Shown: one piece after another, positions 53,332 to 62,032 of the stretch
Layout: every line of letters starts with the position of its first letter
Numbering within the stretch: the first letter of the stretch is position 1
From: an uncultured Alphaproteobacteria bacterium
GTDB lineage: Bacteria > Pseudomonadota > Alphaproteobacteria > RF32 > CAG-239
Length of the DNA stretch: 64,000 bases
Direction: 5' to 3'
Assembly (NCBI GenBank): GCA_944390915.1
Contig: CALXRS010000001.1
Span: forward strand, 48,536-112,535
Notes under the pieces: model-generated
What the model was told of the DNA's origin: nothing
The model's database searches: none
Seen by the model: only the letters and a program-made list of their open reading frames with translations
Translations under genes and position numbers: made by a program

Positions 53332-54552
53332 TCAGAAAAAGAAAGAAAATCTCAACGAAAAGGCGGCTCCGTAATCGGATTTTTCATTTAAGGCCGGATC
53401 GATGTAAAGCTGAACGTCCGGCGTTACGGTCATCCATTTGGATATGCCAAAAGCATAATAAGCCTCGACGATTTTTTCGCTGTCATGAGCAAGCCTTTCG
53501 CCGGCAACGGCTTCGTCGATTTTGTTACAGGCAAAGGCCAGTCCCGCCTGATCCAGCGGATTGCGGTCAAACGGGTTGTTATACACCATTCCCAGCACCC
53601 ACGACTGCCGGATTTCCGCGACCGAACCGGAAACGCCGTTCACACGGGCAAAAACGGCAAACTTTTTACCGATATTTTGCGTCAGGTTGAGCGACCAGCC
53701 GTTCGTCGTCTGTTTTTGCGCTTTCACCCACGGCTGATTATAAAGCAGGAGGGAATATTGCCCGCCGCCCAGTCCCTTAACTTCCGGATTCCAGGCAAGA
53801 TAACCGAAAGAAGCGTATCTGTTGTCGCCAAAACCGTCAAAACTGATGCTCGAACCGTCGACGTCGGCGGCGTTTTGCGCGCCGAAAGCAAAGCTCCAGT
53901 CGCCGACCGCCGCTTGCGCATAGGCGCCGACGCCGGCCGTCGGATAAGTGGAGCTGGCGTTTTGCGACAGGGCAAAATTGATAAAATTGACCTGTTGGCT
54001 GGAATTATACGGCCCGCCGTCAAAATTGGCAATCGGAAACTGACCGGCGGCAAGCGAGAGCCAGTTCAAAGAACCGCCGAACCGATAGTTAAAATACAGT
54101 TCGTCAAACGAATTGCCTTTGTCGTCGTTATCGTTGACGGCCGTTGCCATGCCGCTGTTGGCCGCCAGCCGCGTCGCCTGCGTTCCGCCGTAGCGGGCAA
54201 CCGTATAGGCAAAATTTACCGTCCCCGTCCCTTTTTCGCCGCTGAAAACCGTCCAGGTAAAGCTTGGCGAAACAAGCGTCTGCCAGGCCGTTTTTTTGCC
54301 GTTCGGGGTTGTGCGCTGCGGCATATAGGAAACGTCGAGCGCATAATCAAAACCATATTTTTGGCGCAGATAATCCTTAAAATCGCCATACCTGTCGCCC
54401 AGTTTGCTGAACGTAAAATTGCGCCGGTCAAAAGAATCTTCCACCTGCTTTGCTCCGCCCTGCGGCAGCGAAAGACCGTCCGCCGCGGCCGTTGCCGAAA
54501 ATGGCGACATGACCGATAACAAAAGCGCGGCCGCAACATATTTTCCGTTCAT
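53332..54552 (-). CDS. aaxA: OprB-family porin, arginine porin AaxA-like
   Basis: The 406-residue protein has a signal peptide (MNGKYVAAALLLSVMSPFSA) and ends in phenylalanine, as outer-membrane barrels do. Repeated amphipathic strands and the OprB pattern (SWVLGMVYNNPFDRNPLDQA; EKIVEAYYAFGISKWMTVTP) identify the family. Chlamydial AaxA is an OprB-family porin that lets arginine in and stands beside aaxB and aaxC, as here. OprB porins usually pass sugars, so the substrate is inferred from context. The gene is divergent from aaxB across a 176-bp control region. Confidence 0.8.
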   Translation of the reverse strand: MNGKYVAAALLLSVMSPFSATAAADGLSLPQGGAKQVEDSFDRRNFTFSKLGDRYGDFKDYLRQKYGFDYALDVSYMPQRTTPNGKKTAWQTLVSPSFTWTVFSGEKGTGTVNFAYTVARYGGTQATRLAANSGMATAVNDNDDKGNSFDELYFNYRFGGSLNWLSLAAGQFPIANFDGGPYNSSQQVNFINFALSQNASSTYPTAGVGAYAQAAVGDWSFAFGAQNAADVDGSSISFDGFGDNRYASFGYLAWNPEVKGLGGGQYSLLLYNQPWVKAQKQTTNGWSLNLTQNIGKKFAVFARVNGVSGSVAEIRQSWVLGMVYNNPFDRNPLDQAGLAFACNKIDEAVAGERLAHDSEKIVEAYYAFGISKWMTVTPDVQLYIDPALNEKSDYGAAFSLRFSFFF

Positions 54553-54577
54553 CTTTTTTCTCCCGCAAAAAATTCGT

Positions 54578-54622
54578 GCCGCCCTTTATGTAATGATAAA
54601 AAAACAAAGATAAAGGGGCGGC
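54578..54622. promoter_or_regulatory. Inverted repeat between the divergent aaxA and aaxB genes
   Basis: GCCGCCCTTTAT and ATAAAGGGGCGGC pair with a single bulge across 20 AT-rich bases. It lies 25 bp before the aaxA start, so it would form a hairpin in that leader, or act as a dyad operator in DNA. A pH- or arginine-responsive regulator would be expected to act in this gap. Confidence 0.5.
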
Positions 54623-54728
54623 GCGGTTTTTTAATTCTTTAGTCTACCCCGCGCTTGAAAAAAAACGGCGGCCGATTACGTCTATCGGCGTATTTTAACG
54701 ACAACAACAGACACAAAGGAGAAAAAAC

Positions 54729-55310
54729 ATGACCGTAGGCGTTCGTTATCCGACACTTGCCTTCCAGACCGGCGGCGCCGGACAGGCCGACGAGGGCATT
54801 CCCCCGCAGCCGTTTGAAACTTTTTGCTACGATTCCGCCCTGTTGCAGGCAAAAATCGAAAATTTCAACATTGTTCCCTACACCTCCGTTCTGCCCAAAG
54901 AACTGTTCGGCAACATCGTACCGGTCGACAGGGTTGTCGACCGGTTCAAACACGGCGCCGTGCTTGAAGTGATTATGGCCGGCAACGGCGCCAACCGCGA
55001 CCAGCATAAAGCCATTGCCACCGGCGTCGGCATCTGCTGGGGCAAAAACAAAAAAGGCGAGCTTATCGGCGGCTGGGCGGCCGAATATGTTGAATATTTC
55101 GACACCTACATTGATGACGACATCGCCAAAACGCATTGCGAAATGTGGCTCAACCGTTCGCTTAATCACGAACTTTCCATCCGCGGGGTGGAAAAGCACA
55201 GCGAATTTCAGCTCTACCACAACTATCTCAACATAACCCAACAATTCGGTTATTGCCTCACCTGTCTCGGTTTCCTCAATTTTGAACATGCGGAACCGGT
55301 CAGGGTATAG
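54729..55310 (+). CDS. aaxB: Pyruvoyl-dependent arginine decarboxylase, AaxB-like
   Basis: This enzyme decarboxylates arginine to agmatine and CO2 with a pyruvoyl group made by self-cleavage. The site [10 protein letters not shown] places Thr52-Ser53 at the same numbers I recall for the chlamydial AaxB cleavage site; Ser53 would become the pyruvoyl group. Other conserved parts are [20 protein letters not shown] and the acidic residue in [11 protein letters not shown]. Length (193 residues) fits the family (about 195). AAAGGAG precedes the ATG. It uses a proton per turnover, so it fits acid resistance together with aaxA and aaxC. Confidence 0.92.
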   Translation: MTVGVRYPTLAFQTGGAGQADEGIPPQPFETFCYDSALLQAKIENFNIVPYTSVLPKELFGNIVPVDRVVDRFKHGAVLEVIMAGNGANRDQHKAIATGVGICWGKNKKGELIGGWAAEYVEYFDTYIDDDIAKTHCEMWLNRSLNHELSIRGVEKHSEFQLYHNYLNITQQFGYCLTCLGFLNFEHAEPVRV

Positions 55311-55325
55311 CCGGCTTTGATGAAG

Positions 55326-55352
55326 ACATCGGGCAACCCGTCCCGATGTTTT
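55326..55352 (+). terminator. Hairpin between aaxB and aaxC
   Basis: ACATCGGG and CCCGATGT pair around CAACCCGT and are followed by TTTTG. The T-run is short, so it may be a leaky terminator that lowers aaxC transcription relative to aaxB. Confidence 0.55.
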
Positions 55353-55428
55353 GAGAAGCCGACGCCGAACGCGGGGCGGAACAATCGCTTGCTGGTTAAG
55401 GATTGCTTTGCCCCCTTTCGTTATATTC

Positions 55429-55440
55429 ATTGTTAACAAT
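55429..55440. promoter_or_regulatory. 12-bp palindrome before aaxC
   Basis: ATTGTTAACAAT is a perfect palindrome 17 bp upstream of the aaxC start and just before its ribosome-binding site. It could be an operator; the short length makes chance possible. Confidence 0.4.
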
Positions 55441-55457
55441 ATGAGGATTTACGCATC

Positions 55458-56921
55458 ATGAGCCAACAACAATCCGCCGCGGACAATGACGGACAAAACG
55501 GTCTCGGCATTGCCGCACTAGCCGCCATCGTGGTCAGTTCCATGATCGGCGGCGGCATCTATTCCCTGCCGCAAAACATGGCTGCCGGCGCTTCGGCCGG
55601 CGCCGTTCTGCTGTCGTGGGTCATCACCGGTTTCGGCGTCTATTTCATCGCCAACACTTTTCGCATTCTCTCGCTTGCCCGCCCCAATCTCACCGCCGGC
55701 ATTTACATGTACAGCCGCGAAGGGTTCGGGTCTTATGCCGGTTTTACCATCGGCTGGTCTTACTGGCTGTGCCAGATATGCGGCAACGTCGGCTATGCCG
55801 TCATTACCATGGACGCCCTCAACTATTTTTTCCCGCCGCATTTCGCCGGCGGCAACAACCTGCCCTCGGTTATCGGCGGATCGATACTGATATGGGGCTT
55901 TAACTTTCTGATCCTGCGCGGCATTCGCCAGGCTGCGCTGATAAACGCCATCGGCACGGTGGCCAAAATCGTGCCGCTGTTTCTGTTTATTGTCATTCTG
56001 CTGTTTGTGTTTGGCTTCGATCGCTTCGATTTCAACTTCTGGGGCGAAAAAACGCCGGCTCTGGGCGGGCTCGAAAAACAAATCAAAAGCACCATGCTGG
56101 TAACCTTATGGGCGTTCATCGGCATTGAGGGCGCCGTTGTCATGTCCAAACACGCCAAAAATCCAACTCTTGTCGGACGGGCGACTTTGCTCGGATTTTC
56201 CGGCTGTCTGTCCATTTATATTTTGCTGTCGCTGCTGCCTTTCGGCTACATGAACCAGGCCGAACTCGCCGCCGTTGCCAACCCGTCGACCGCCGGCATC
56301 CTTGAAAAAATAATCGGCAAACCGGGCGCCTGGCTGATGAACGTCGGCCTCCTCATTTCCGTTTTGACCAGCTGGCTCGCCTGGACCATGATTACCGCCC
56401 AAATTCCGCAGGCGGCGGCGGAAAACGGCACTTTTCCGAAAGAGTTTGCCAAAGAAAACGAATATCGGGCGCCGTCCGTTTCGCTGTGGGTTTCAAGCAT
56501 TCTGATGCAGGGCATGATTTTGCTTGTCTATTTTTCCGACAACGCCTGGAACACCATGCTCAGCATTACCGGCGTGATGGTTTTGCCGGCTTATTTTTCA
56601 AGCTGCGCCTATTTATGGAAAATCTGCGAAGACGGCGAATATCCGCAAACCGCCGGCGTCAGTCGCGCCGCCGCGCTGTTTTCTTCCGTTGCCGGTTCGC
56701 TTTATGCCCTGTGGCTGATTTATGCCGCCGGCCTGAACTATCTGTTGATGGCGGTAATTTTCATGGCAGCCGGCATTCCGATCTTTGTCTGGGCAAGGAA
56801 ACAGGCCGCCCCGAAGGAAAAAGCCTTTACCGTCGGCGAAACTTTTTTGGCCGGCCTGCTCACGGTGATTGCCCTGTGGGCGCTGTACGCTTTTTTCCGC
56901 GGCATTGTCAGCCTGAAATGA
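55458..56921 (+). CDS. aaxC: Arginine/agmatine antiporter, APC family, AaxC-like
   Basis: The 487-residue protein has about 12 membrane helices and the APC N-terminal signature SSMIGGGIYSLPQNMAAG, as in basic amino-acid antiporters of the ArcD/AaxC group. It would exchange external arginine for internal agmatine across the inner membrane. Location after aaxB supports that substrate over an ornithine or lysine exchange. A possible terminator and a palindrome in the 147 bp after aaxB suggest separate tuning. A strong terminator follows the gene. Confidence 0.88.
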   Translation: MSQQQSAADNDGQNGLGIAALAAIVVSSMIGGGIYSLPQNMAAGASAGAVLLSWVITGFGVYFIANTFRILSLARPNLTAGIYMYSREGFGSYAGFTIGWSYWLCQICGNVGYAVITMDALNYFFPPHFAGGNNLPSVIGGSILIWGFNFLILRGIRQAALINAIGTVAKIVPLFLFIVILLFVFGFDRFDFNFWGEKTPALGGLEKQIKSTMLVTLWAFIGIEGAVVMSKHAKNPTLVGRATLLGFSGCLSIYILLSLLPFGYMNQAELAAVANPSTAGILEKIIGKPGAWLMNVGLLISVLTSWLAWTMITAQIPQAAAENGTFPKEFAKENEYRAPSVSLWVSSILMQGMILLVYFSDNAWNTMLSITGVMVLPAYFSSCAYLWKICEDGEYPQTAGVSRAAALFSSVAGSLYALWLIYAAGLNYLLMAVIFMAAGIPIFVWARKQAAPKEKAFTVGETFLAGLLTVIALWALYAFFRGIVSLK

Positions 56922-56961
56922 TTGCTCCGGAAGACAAATCCAACCGCGTCCGTCGACAAAC

Positions 56962-56997
56962 AAAAAAGGGAAACGGATATCCGTTTCCCTTTTTTTT
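56962..56997. terminator. Bidirectional terminator after aaxC
   Basis: A perfect palindrome (GGGAAACGGAT and its complement) with A- and T-runs on the two sides lies between aaxC and the convergent gene at 57010. Confidence 0.9.
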
Positions 56998-57009
56998 AAC
57001 GTCTGATTC

Positions 57010-57501
57010 TTAGTAAACCATCAACTGCTTGAGCTCGCTGCCGCCGCCCCAGCCCTGCTGCACAAAATAGGCAACGGCCACCGAAAAGATGTCCTGGAAG
57101 GTAATCTGTTTATCGATATCTTGCAGATGGTTACGCAAAAAATTGCGATAACGACAATGGTTAAACCTGTACCACCAACCCTTCTTGTCGAACTTTTCTA
57201 TCCGTGCGCGGCAGTTTTCTATCAAAACCAACTCGGCGGAAAGCATCTGAAGCAGGTCGAAATCCGGTTCAAAATCCATTGTTTCTTTCAACAATGCAAA
57301 ATCGAACTTCAGATCAATCGGCTGCGGCGGAAGTTCAAAAACCCCCATACTATCCGCGACGAAGTCGGTCTGCAGGCAGCGCGAAAGCAGCAGCATTTTG
57401 ACACAGTCGGTAAATTTGCTTACGAAGATCATTTTGTCTTTTTCTGTTATTGCCTGACCAAACTCCTTGAGCTCGCTCAGGTTAAAAATGCAAGGCATCA
57501 T
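57010..57501 (-). CDS. Hypothetical protein (163 aa)
   Basis: The product is soluble and largely helical, with aromatic and cysteine residues in WWYRFNHCRYRNFLRNHLQD. I recognise no family and see no signal peptide or membrane segment. It stands between a terminator and the secreted 728-residue protein gene. The C-terminal end (YFVQQGWGGGSELKQLMVY) is unusual for a chance frame, and codon use matches the core genome, so I believe it is real. Confidence 0.6.
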   Translation of the reverse strand: MMPCIFNLSELKEFGQAITEKDKMIFVSKFTDCVKMLLLSRCLQTDFVADSMGVFELPPQPIDLKFDFALLKETMDFEPDFDLLQMLSAELVLIENCRARIEKFDKKGWWYRFNHCRYRNFLRNHLQDIDKQITFQDIFSVAVAYFVQQGWGGGSELKQLMVY

Positions 57502-57560
57502 AATATGTAAATTAAAAATTTTTTCTTACTTCGTTCAGTATATATTTTTTAGACAAAATG

Positions 57561-59747
57561 TCAACTTTTATTTTCGAGCGTGCTTTCACCCGTCGTTGCG
57601 GCGGCCGGTGCGGCTGCTGCGTCAACCTGCGGCATTTGCGACTTTTCTTTTTCGACCTCTTTTTTCACCGCTGCCGGCAGGGGTTTTGCCCCCGCCGCGG
57701 ATTCTCCGTCATATTCGTAAAACATGTCTTCCGCCTTTTCGCCGACAATCGGTTCATCCAGCAGCTTCACGTTGCCGATGCCGATGTTCAGCCCGCGAAC
57801 GGCGGTTTCCATATTTTCGCGCTCCAGATAACCGGTAAGGCAGGCATCGCCTTCTTCAAAGTCAACGCCTTCATAGCGCACGCGCGTTTGCACTTCCGGT
57901 TTCATGCCGCGCAGCATCTGCGGCCCGCTGCCGCCGACAACCACCGCTTCCAGATCGGTGGCCGGTGTGGTATAAATGTCCCACACCGTCGGTTCGTGCG
58001 CGCTCAAAAACAGAATGACGCATTTACCCGGCTGGTTGACCCGTACTTCGGCGTTAAAAGTCCGCCCGTTTTCGCTCAGTGCCGCATTTCCGCTTTCTTT
58101 TTCCGGCTGATAGGTGCTGTAGGCGTAAACCTCGCATTCGGGACTGATGTCTTTCAGCCGGCACAGCGCCGGTTTGGCCAGTTCCGTTTCTTCATGGTAA
58201 CGGCGATCGGAAAGCCAACGGACGGCATTGTCCAAAACTTCGCCGGCGCAGGCTTTGGTGCGGCAACCGCGCAGCCTGAACAGCGTGTAGGCCTGATAGG
58301 CGTTAATCATTTCCGGCATCTCGCCGCGGCGCTCGTCAAGCAAGCGGCGGAACTGCAGATTCTTTGCCCGGAGCGGCGCGTTGGCGCAGACGACCTTGTC
58401 CAAAATCCCTTCCGGCCGGTTGCAATTAATCGTTGGCGGCAGGCTTTGCTCTTCGGCGGGCAGCATCAGGAACGAACGCGAAAAATCTCCCACCCCCGAG
58501 ACCTCGCCGCCGGCGGCCGCGTCCAGACGGATATTGGCCGGCAGCCTCTGACCGGCATCTACGAAAACAAAGGCTTTCCGGTCGCCTTCCGGCAGCCGGT
58601 CTACGTCTTTAAGCAAAATATAACCGTTTGCCAGCAAATCGCCGGCCGCGGCAAAAAAGTCGCGATAATCGTCGCGCCGCCACAAAAACTTGTCGTTGTC
58701 CAAATTGACAACGCCGGCTTTTTTGAAACGCTCGACATCCGTTTCGGTCACCCGACGAACTTTGCCTTCGTTCAGCAGGCGTTGCCAACCGGCGTCATCC
58801 GGCGGCAAAACGGCCGCCGTCGGCGTGCCGGTGGAGTTCTCTGGAAAATAAAGATAGCTTTGCGGCAGGGCTTTGTCGCCGACAATGCCGCCCGCGGCAT
58901 ATTTTATCCGGCCGGCGTCAATTTTTGCCTTTTGCAAAAAGCTTTCCGCCGCCTTGCCTCCGGCATGCCCGCGCAGGCAATTTTCAGCCGTTTTCAGCAG
59001 TTCTTCGCCGTAATGCACCACGGTTTTGGTACCGTCGGCAAAACCGCGCACCAGCTGCGGATGGTCGCCGCCGGCATATATTTCTTTTATATCCGTGCCC
59101 TCGGTAGCCTTAATTTCCCATATCTGCGGGTTGGCCGACGTCAAAAACAGGTAGACGCATTTGCCGGGACGGTTGACCAGAACTTCCTCGACATAAGTTT
59201 CCTTTTGTTCGGAAAGCAGCAGCCCGGTGCTGATGTTTTTTGCGTTCGGCGCATTATCGACGTAAATTTCGCAGTCTTCCGGCACCGTCGGCAAAGCGCA
59301 TTCCTCCCGGCGGGAAAAATATATCAGCCCGGCGAGCGTTTGCGCATAAACTTCCGCCATGCATTTTTCCGTTCGGCAGCTGCGGCCGCGATCTCTGATA
59401 CGAACGATAAAAGCTTTTTCTTCCGCGGCGTCGTTTTCGGCCTGTTGCAGGCGATATTTAAGCTCGTCCATCTGTTTTTGCAGCGCGGCACGCGCGGCGG
59501 CGGACGCTTCGTCATCGCCGGTTTCGCGCGCCAGTTTTTCCGTCAACAGGGAAAGTTCGCGATTCAGATTTTCCGGCGGCACCCGCAAGCGGTCTTCTAT
59601 CTCCTGAATTTGGTTGTTCATCTCCTTAAATTCGCTGCTGAGGCAAACGTAGGAATCGTTCAGATATTCCAGATTCGGCTGATTGCAGTTCACCGCGGCA
59701 AAAGCCGGAAAAGCCGTCAGCACCAAAAAAGCGCATAGTTTTTTCAT
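57561..59747 (-). CDS. Secreted protein with two LprI-like repeat modules (728 aa)
   Basis: A signal peptide (MKKLCAFLVLTAFPAFA) targets it to the periplasm or outside. Two similar modules lie at about 19-310 and 440-680. Each has a cysteine pair start (NCNQPN / NCNRPE), an RxCRTxxC step (GRSCRTEKCMAEV / LRGCRTKACAGEV) and a beta-rich part (VNRPGKCVYLFLTSANPQIW / VNQPGKCVILFLSAHEPTVW). A coiled coil precedes the first RxCRTxxC step (about 40-105). Cysteine pairs suggest disulfides. The C-terminus is alanine- and lysine-rich. Role unknown; inhibitor or cell-wall-binding functions are possible. Confidence 0.75.
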   Translation of the reverse strand: MKKLCAFLVLTAFPAFAAVNCNQPNLEYLNDSYVCLSSEFKEMNNQIQEIEDRLRVPPENLNRELSLLTEKLARETGDDEASAAARAALQKQMDELKYRLQQAENDAAEEKAFIVRIRDRGRSCRTEKCMAEVYAQTLAGLIYFSRREECALPTVPEDCEIYVDNAPNAKNISTGLLLSEQKETYVEEVLVNRPGKCVYLFLTSANPQIWEIKATEGTDIKEIYAGGDHPQLVRGFADGTKTVVHYGEELLKTAENCLRGHAGGKAAESFLQKAKIDAGRIKYAAGGIVGDKALPQSYLYFPENSTGTPTAAVLPPDDAGWQRLLNEGKVRRVTETDVERFKKAGVVNLDNDKFLWRRDDYRDFFAAAGDLLANGYILLKDVDRLPEGDRKAFVFVDAGQRLPANIRLDAAAGGEVSGVGDFSRSFLMLPAEEQSLPPTINCNRPEGILDKVVCANAPLRAKNLQFRRLLDERRGEMPEMINAYQAYTLFRLRGCRTKACAGEVLDNAVRWLSDRRYHEETELAKPALCRLKDISPECEVYAYSTYQPEKESGNAALSENGRTFNAEVRVNQPGKCVILFLSAHEPTVWDIYTTPATDLEAVVVGGSGPQMLRGMKPEVQTRVRYEGVDFEEGDACLTGYLERENMETAVRGLNIGIGNVKLLDEPIVGEKAEDMFYEYDGESAAGAKPLPAAVKKEVEKEKSQMPQVDAAAAPAAATTGESTLENKS

Positions 59748-59904
59748 CGGTCGTCCTCCGTTTTGTTTGCAAAAATTTTAAGCCTGTTTTTGCAAAAATA
59801 ACAGCAAAAAATTATTTTTTTGCCACTTCCTTTTTGACGCTTGCGGAATTTTCTTTATCGGATTAAATTATTGGCCGATAGTTTTTTGATACAAGGGAAA
59901 CGAC

Positions 59905-61206
59905 ATGCAGGAAGCCATCCCCGAATTTACCGTCAGCGAAATTTCTTTTGCCGTCAAACGCTCGTTGGAAGGCAGTTTTTCGCGGGTTTGCGTAAAAGGC
60001 GAGATTTTCGGCTGCAAACGCGCCGATTCCGGCCACTGGTATCTGTCGCTCAAAGACGAAAACGCCAACCTTGCCGCCGTCTGCTGGAAAGGCGTGGCCG
60101 CCGGTCTGGCCTTTAAGCCGGAAGACGGGCTGGAAGTGGCGGCCGTCGGCAAAATCACCGCCTTTGCCGGCAAAAGCAGCTACCAGCTGGTTATTGAGCG
60201 GATGGAAATTGCCGGCGCCGGCGCGTTGCTCAAACTGCTTGAAGAACGCAAACAGAAATTTGCCGCCGAAGGCCTGTTCGACGCCGCGCACAAAAAACCG
60301 ATTCCCTTTTTGCCGGAAACGATCGGCGTGGTTACCAGCCCGGCGGGCGCCGTCATCCGCGACATCATCCACCGCATATCCGGACGCTTTCCGACCCGCA
60401 TCATCGTCTGGCCGACGCTCGTGCAGGGCGAAGGCGCGGCCGAACAAATAGCCGCCGCCGTCAACGGCTTTAACAGCCTGCCGACGGGAGGCACCATTCC
60501 CCGGCCGGACGTTTTGATTGTCGCCCGCGGCGGCGGTTCGCTTGAAGATTTGTGGTGCTTTAACGAAGAAGCCGTCATCCGCGCCGTTTACAATTCGGAA
60601 ATTCCGATTATCTCCGCCGTCGGCCACGAAACCGACACCATGCTCATCGACTACGCGGCCGATCTGCGCGCCCCCACTCCGACGGGCGCGGCGGAATTTG
60701 CCGTGCCCGTCAAAAGCGAACTCGCCGCGCGTCTTGCCACCCTGAAAAGCCGGATGATAAACGCCGTCAACCGCTTTTTGAGCGAACGGCAAACCAGACT
60801 GGAGGGCTTAAAACGCGGCATTCCGGATCTGCAGCAGATATTGGCCGAACATACCCAAAAGCTCGACGATCGGACGGAACGCCTGCGGCTGGCCTTTGCA
60901 AACTTTCTGCAAAACCGGCAAAACCGACTTGTTTTAAGCGAAATTAAACCTTTTTATATTAGCAATATTATGGAGAAAAAAAGCGAAGCCCTGCAAAACC
61001 TGTGCCTGAGGCTGGAGTCCGTTTCCGTCGAAGCGGTCTTGAAAAGAGGCTTCGCCTGGGTGCAGAGCGGGCGGCACAAAACCGTTTACAACGCGGACGA
61101 AGCCCGCCGGGCCGGCAGCATGAAAATCGTTTTTGCCGACGGCGCGGTCAAAGTCCGCACGACAGAGAGGAAAAATGAACTACAGGGCGATTTGTTTGAC
61201 GATTAG
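59905..61206 (+). CDS. xseA: Exodeoxyribonuclease VII large subunit
   Basis: XseA with XseB degrades single-stranded DNA to oligonucleotides. The N-terminal OB fold (about 1-100) reads EFTVSEISFAVKRSLEGSFS. The catalytic region has the usual VVTSPAGAVIRDIIHR and IIVWPTLVQGEG, then VARGGGSLEDLWCFN and AVGHETDTMLIDYAADLRAP. A coiled-coil C-terminus follows. At 433 residues it is full length. The small subunit gene is not adjacent. The 3' end overlaps the M23 peptidase gene by 32 bp. Confidence 0.97.
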   Translation: MQEAIPEFTVSEISFAVKRSLEGSFSRVCVKGEIFGCKRADSGHWYLSLKDENANLAAVCWKGVAAGLAFKPEDGLEVAAVGKITAFAGKSSYQLVIERMEIAGAGALLKLLEERKQKFAAEGLFDAAHKKPIPFLPETIGVVTSPAGAVIRDIIHRISGRFPTRIIVWPTLVQGEGAAEQIAAAVNGFNSLPTGGTIPRPDVLIVARGGGSLEDLWCFNEEAVIRAVYNSEIPIISAVGHETDTMLIDYAADLRAPTPTGAAEFAVPVKSELAARLATLKSRMINAVNRFLSERQTRLEGLKRGIPDLQQILAEHTQKLDDRTERLRLAFANFLQNRQNRLVLSEIKPFYISNIMEKKSEALQNLCLRLESVSVEAVLKRGFAWVQSGRHKTVYNADEARRAGSMKIVFADGAVKVRTTERKNELQGDLFDD

Positions 61207-62029
61207 CCTGCTGACGGCAGCTCTGCCGGCGGCGGCGATAGAGCTTTGCGGCGAACTCCGGCAGGGGGAAATTATCGTCGGACGGGTGGAAGACGAAGCG
61301 GACGCCGTTGTTTTTAACGGCCGCACCTATCCGGTTACCGAAGACGGATATTTTATCTTTGCCCTGCCGCGCGACCAAAAAGAAAATGCCGTGCTGACGG
61401 CGGAATATCCGCACAAAGACAAAAAGCGCTTTACGTTCAGGGTTGCTTCTTATCCGTGGGACATTCAACGCATCAACGGCATTCCGCAGTCCAAGGTAAC
61501 CCCCGATTCCTCCCACGAGGCGGAAATTTTGCGCGAACAAAAAGACGTTCGCCGGTCGCTGACCGTCATGCAGCCGGGAGACTACTGGCGCGAAGGCTTC
61601 GTTTTGCCGGTGGAAGGACGCATCAGCGGCGAATTCGGCAATCAGCGGATATTTAACGGCACGCCGAAAAGTCCCCACAGCGGCACGGACATTGCCGCTC
61701 CCGCGGGCACACCCGTCAAAGCCGCCGGCAGCGGCACCGTCATCTTAAACGGCAAAAACTATTTTTATACCGGCAACATGGTCATCATCGACCACGGACA
61801 GGGGCTGCAAACCATCTATGCCCATCTCAGCAGATCGGCCGTCAAACAGGGGCAAAAGATAAAACAGGGCGACATTGTCGGCTATGTCGGCGCAACCGGC
61901 CGCGCCACCGGACCGCACCTGCATTGGGGCGCTTCGCTCCACAACGTCCGTTTTCGCCCGCACGCGCTTTTGGACATCAACGACAAAAAATGCCGGCAGA
62001 TTGCCGCCGGCGCAACCACCGCGGAATAA
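61175..62029 (+). CDS. M23 family metallopeptidase (LysM-less), secreted
   Basis: The start MNYRAICLTISLL, after AGAGAGGAAAA, gives a signal peptide and avoids a basic extension read from within xseA. Residues 20-150 form a beta-rich domain. The peptidase domain (about 150-270) has the zinc ligands in SPHSGTDIAAP and PHLHWGASLH, as in lysostaphin-type endopeptidases that cut peptidoglycan cross-links. It sits between xseA and uppP, 3 bp before the latter, which supports a cell-wall role. Length is 284 residues. Confidence 0.92.
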   Translation: MNYRAICLTISLLTAALPAAAIELCGELRQGEIIVGRVEDEADAVVFNGRTYPVTEDGYFIFALPRDQKENAVLTAEYPHKDKKRFTFRVASYPWDIQRINGIPQSKVTPDSSHEAEILREQKDVRRSLTVMQPGDYWREGFVLPVEGRISGEFGNQRIFNGTPKSPHSGTDIAAPAGTPVKAAGSGTVILNGKNYFYTGNMVIIDHGQGLQTIYAHLSRSAVKQGQKIKQGDIVGYVGATGRATGPHLHWGASLHNVRFRPHALLDINDKKCRQIAAGATTAE

Positions 62030-62032
62030 AAC

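Noticed and set aside
57558..59738. A 726-codon open frame on the plus strand opposite the secreted 728-residue protein
   Set aside because: The minus-strand product has a signal peptide, internal duplication and regular cysteines. The plus-strand product is a low-complexity string rich in arginine, phenylalanine and glutamine with no domain, as expected from GC-rich antisense frames.
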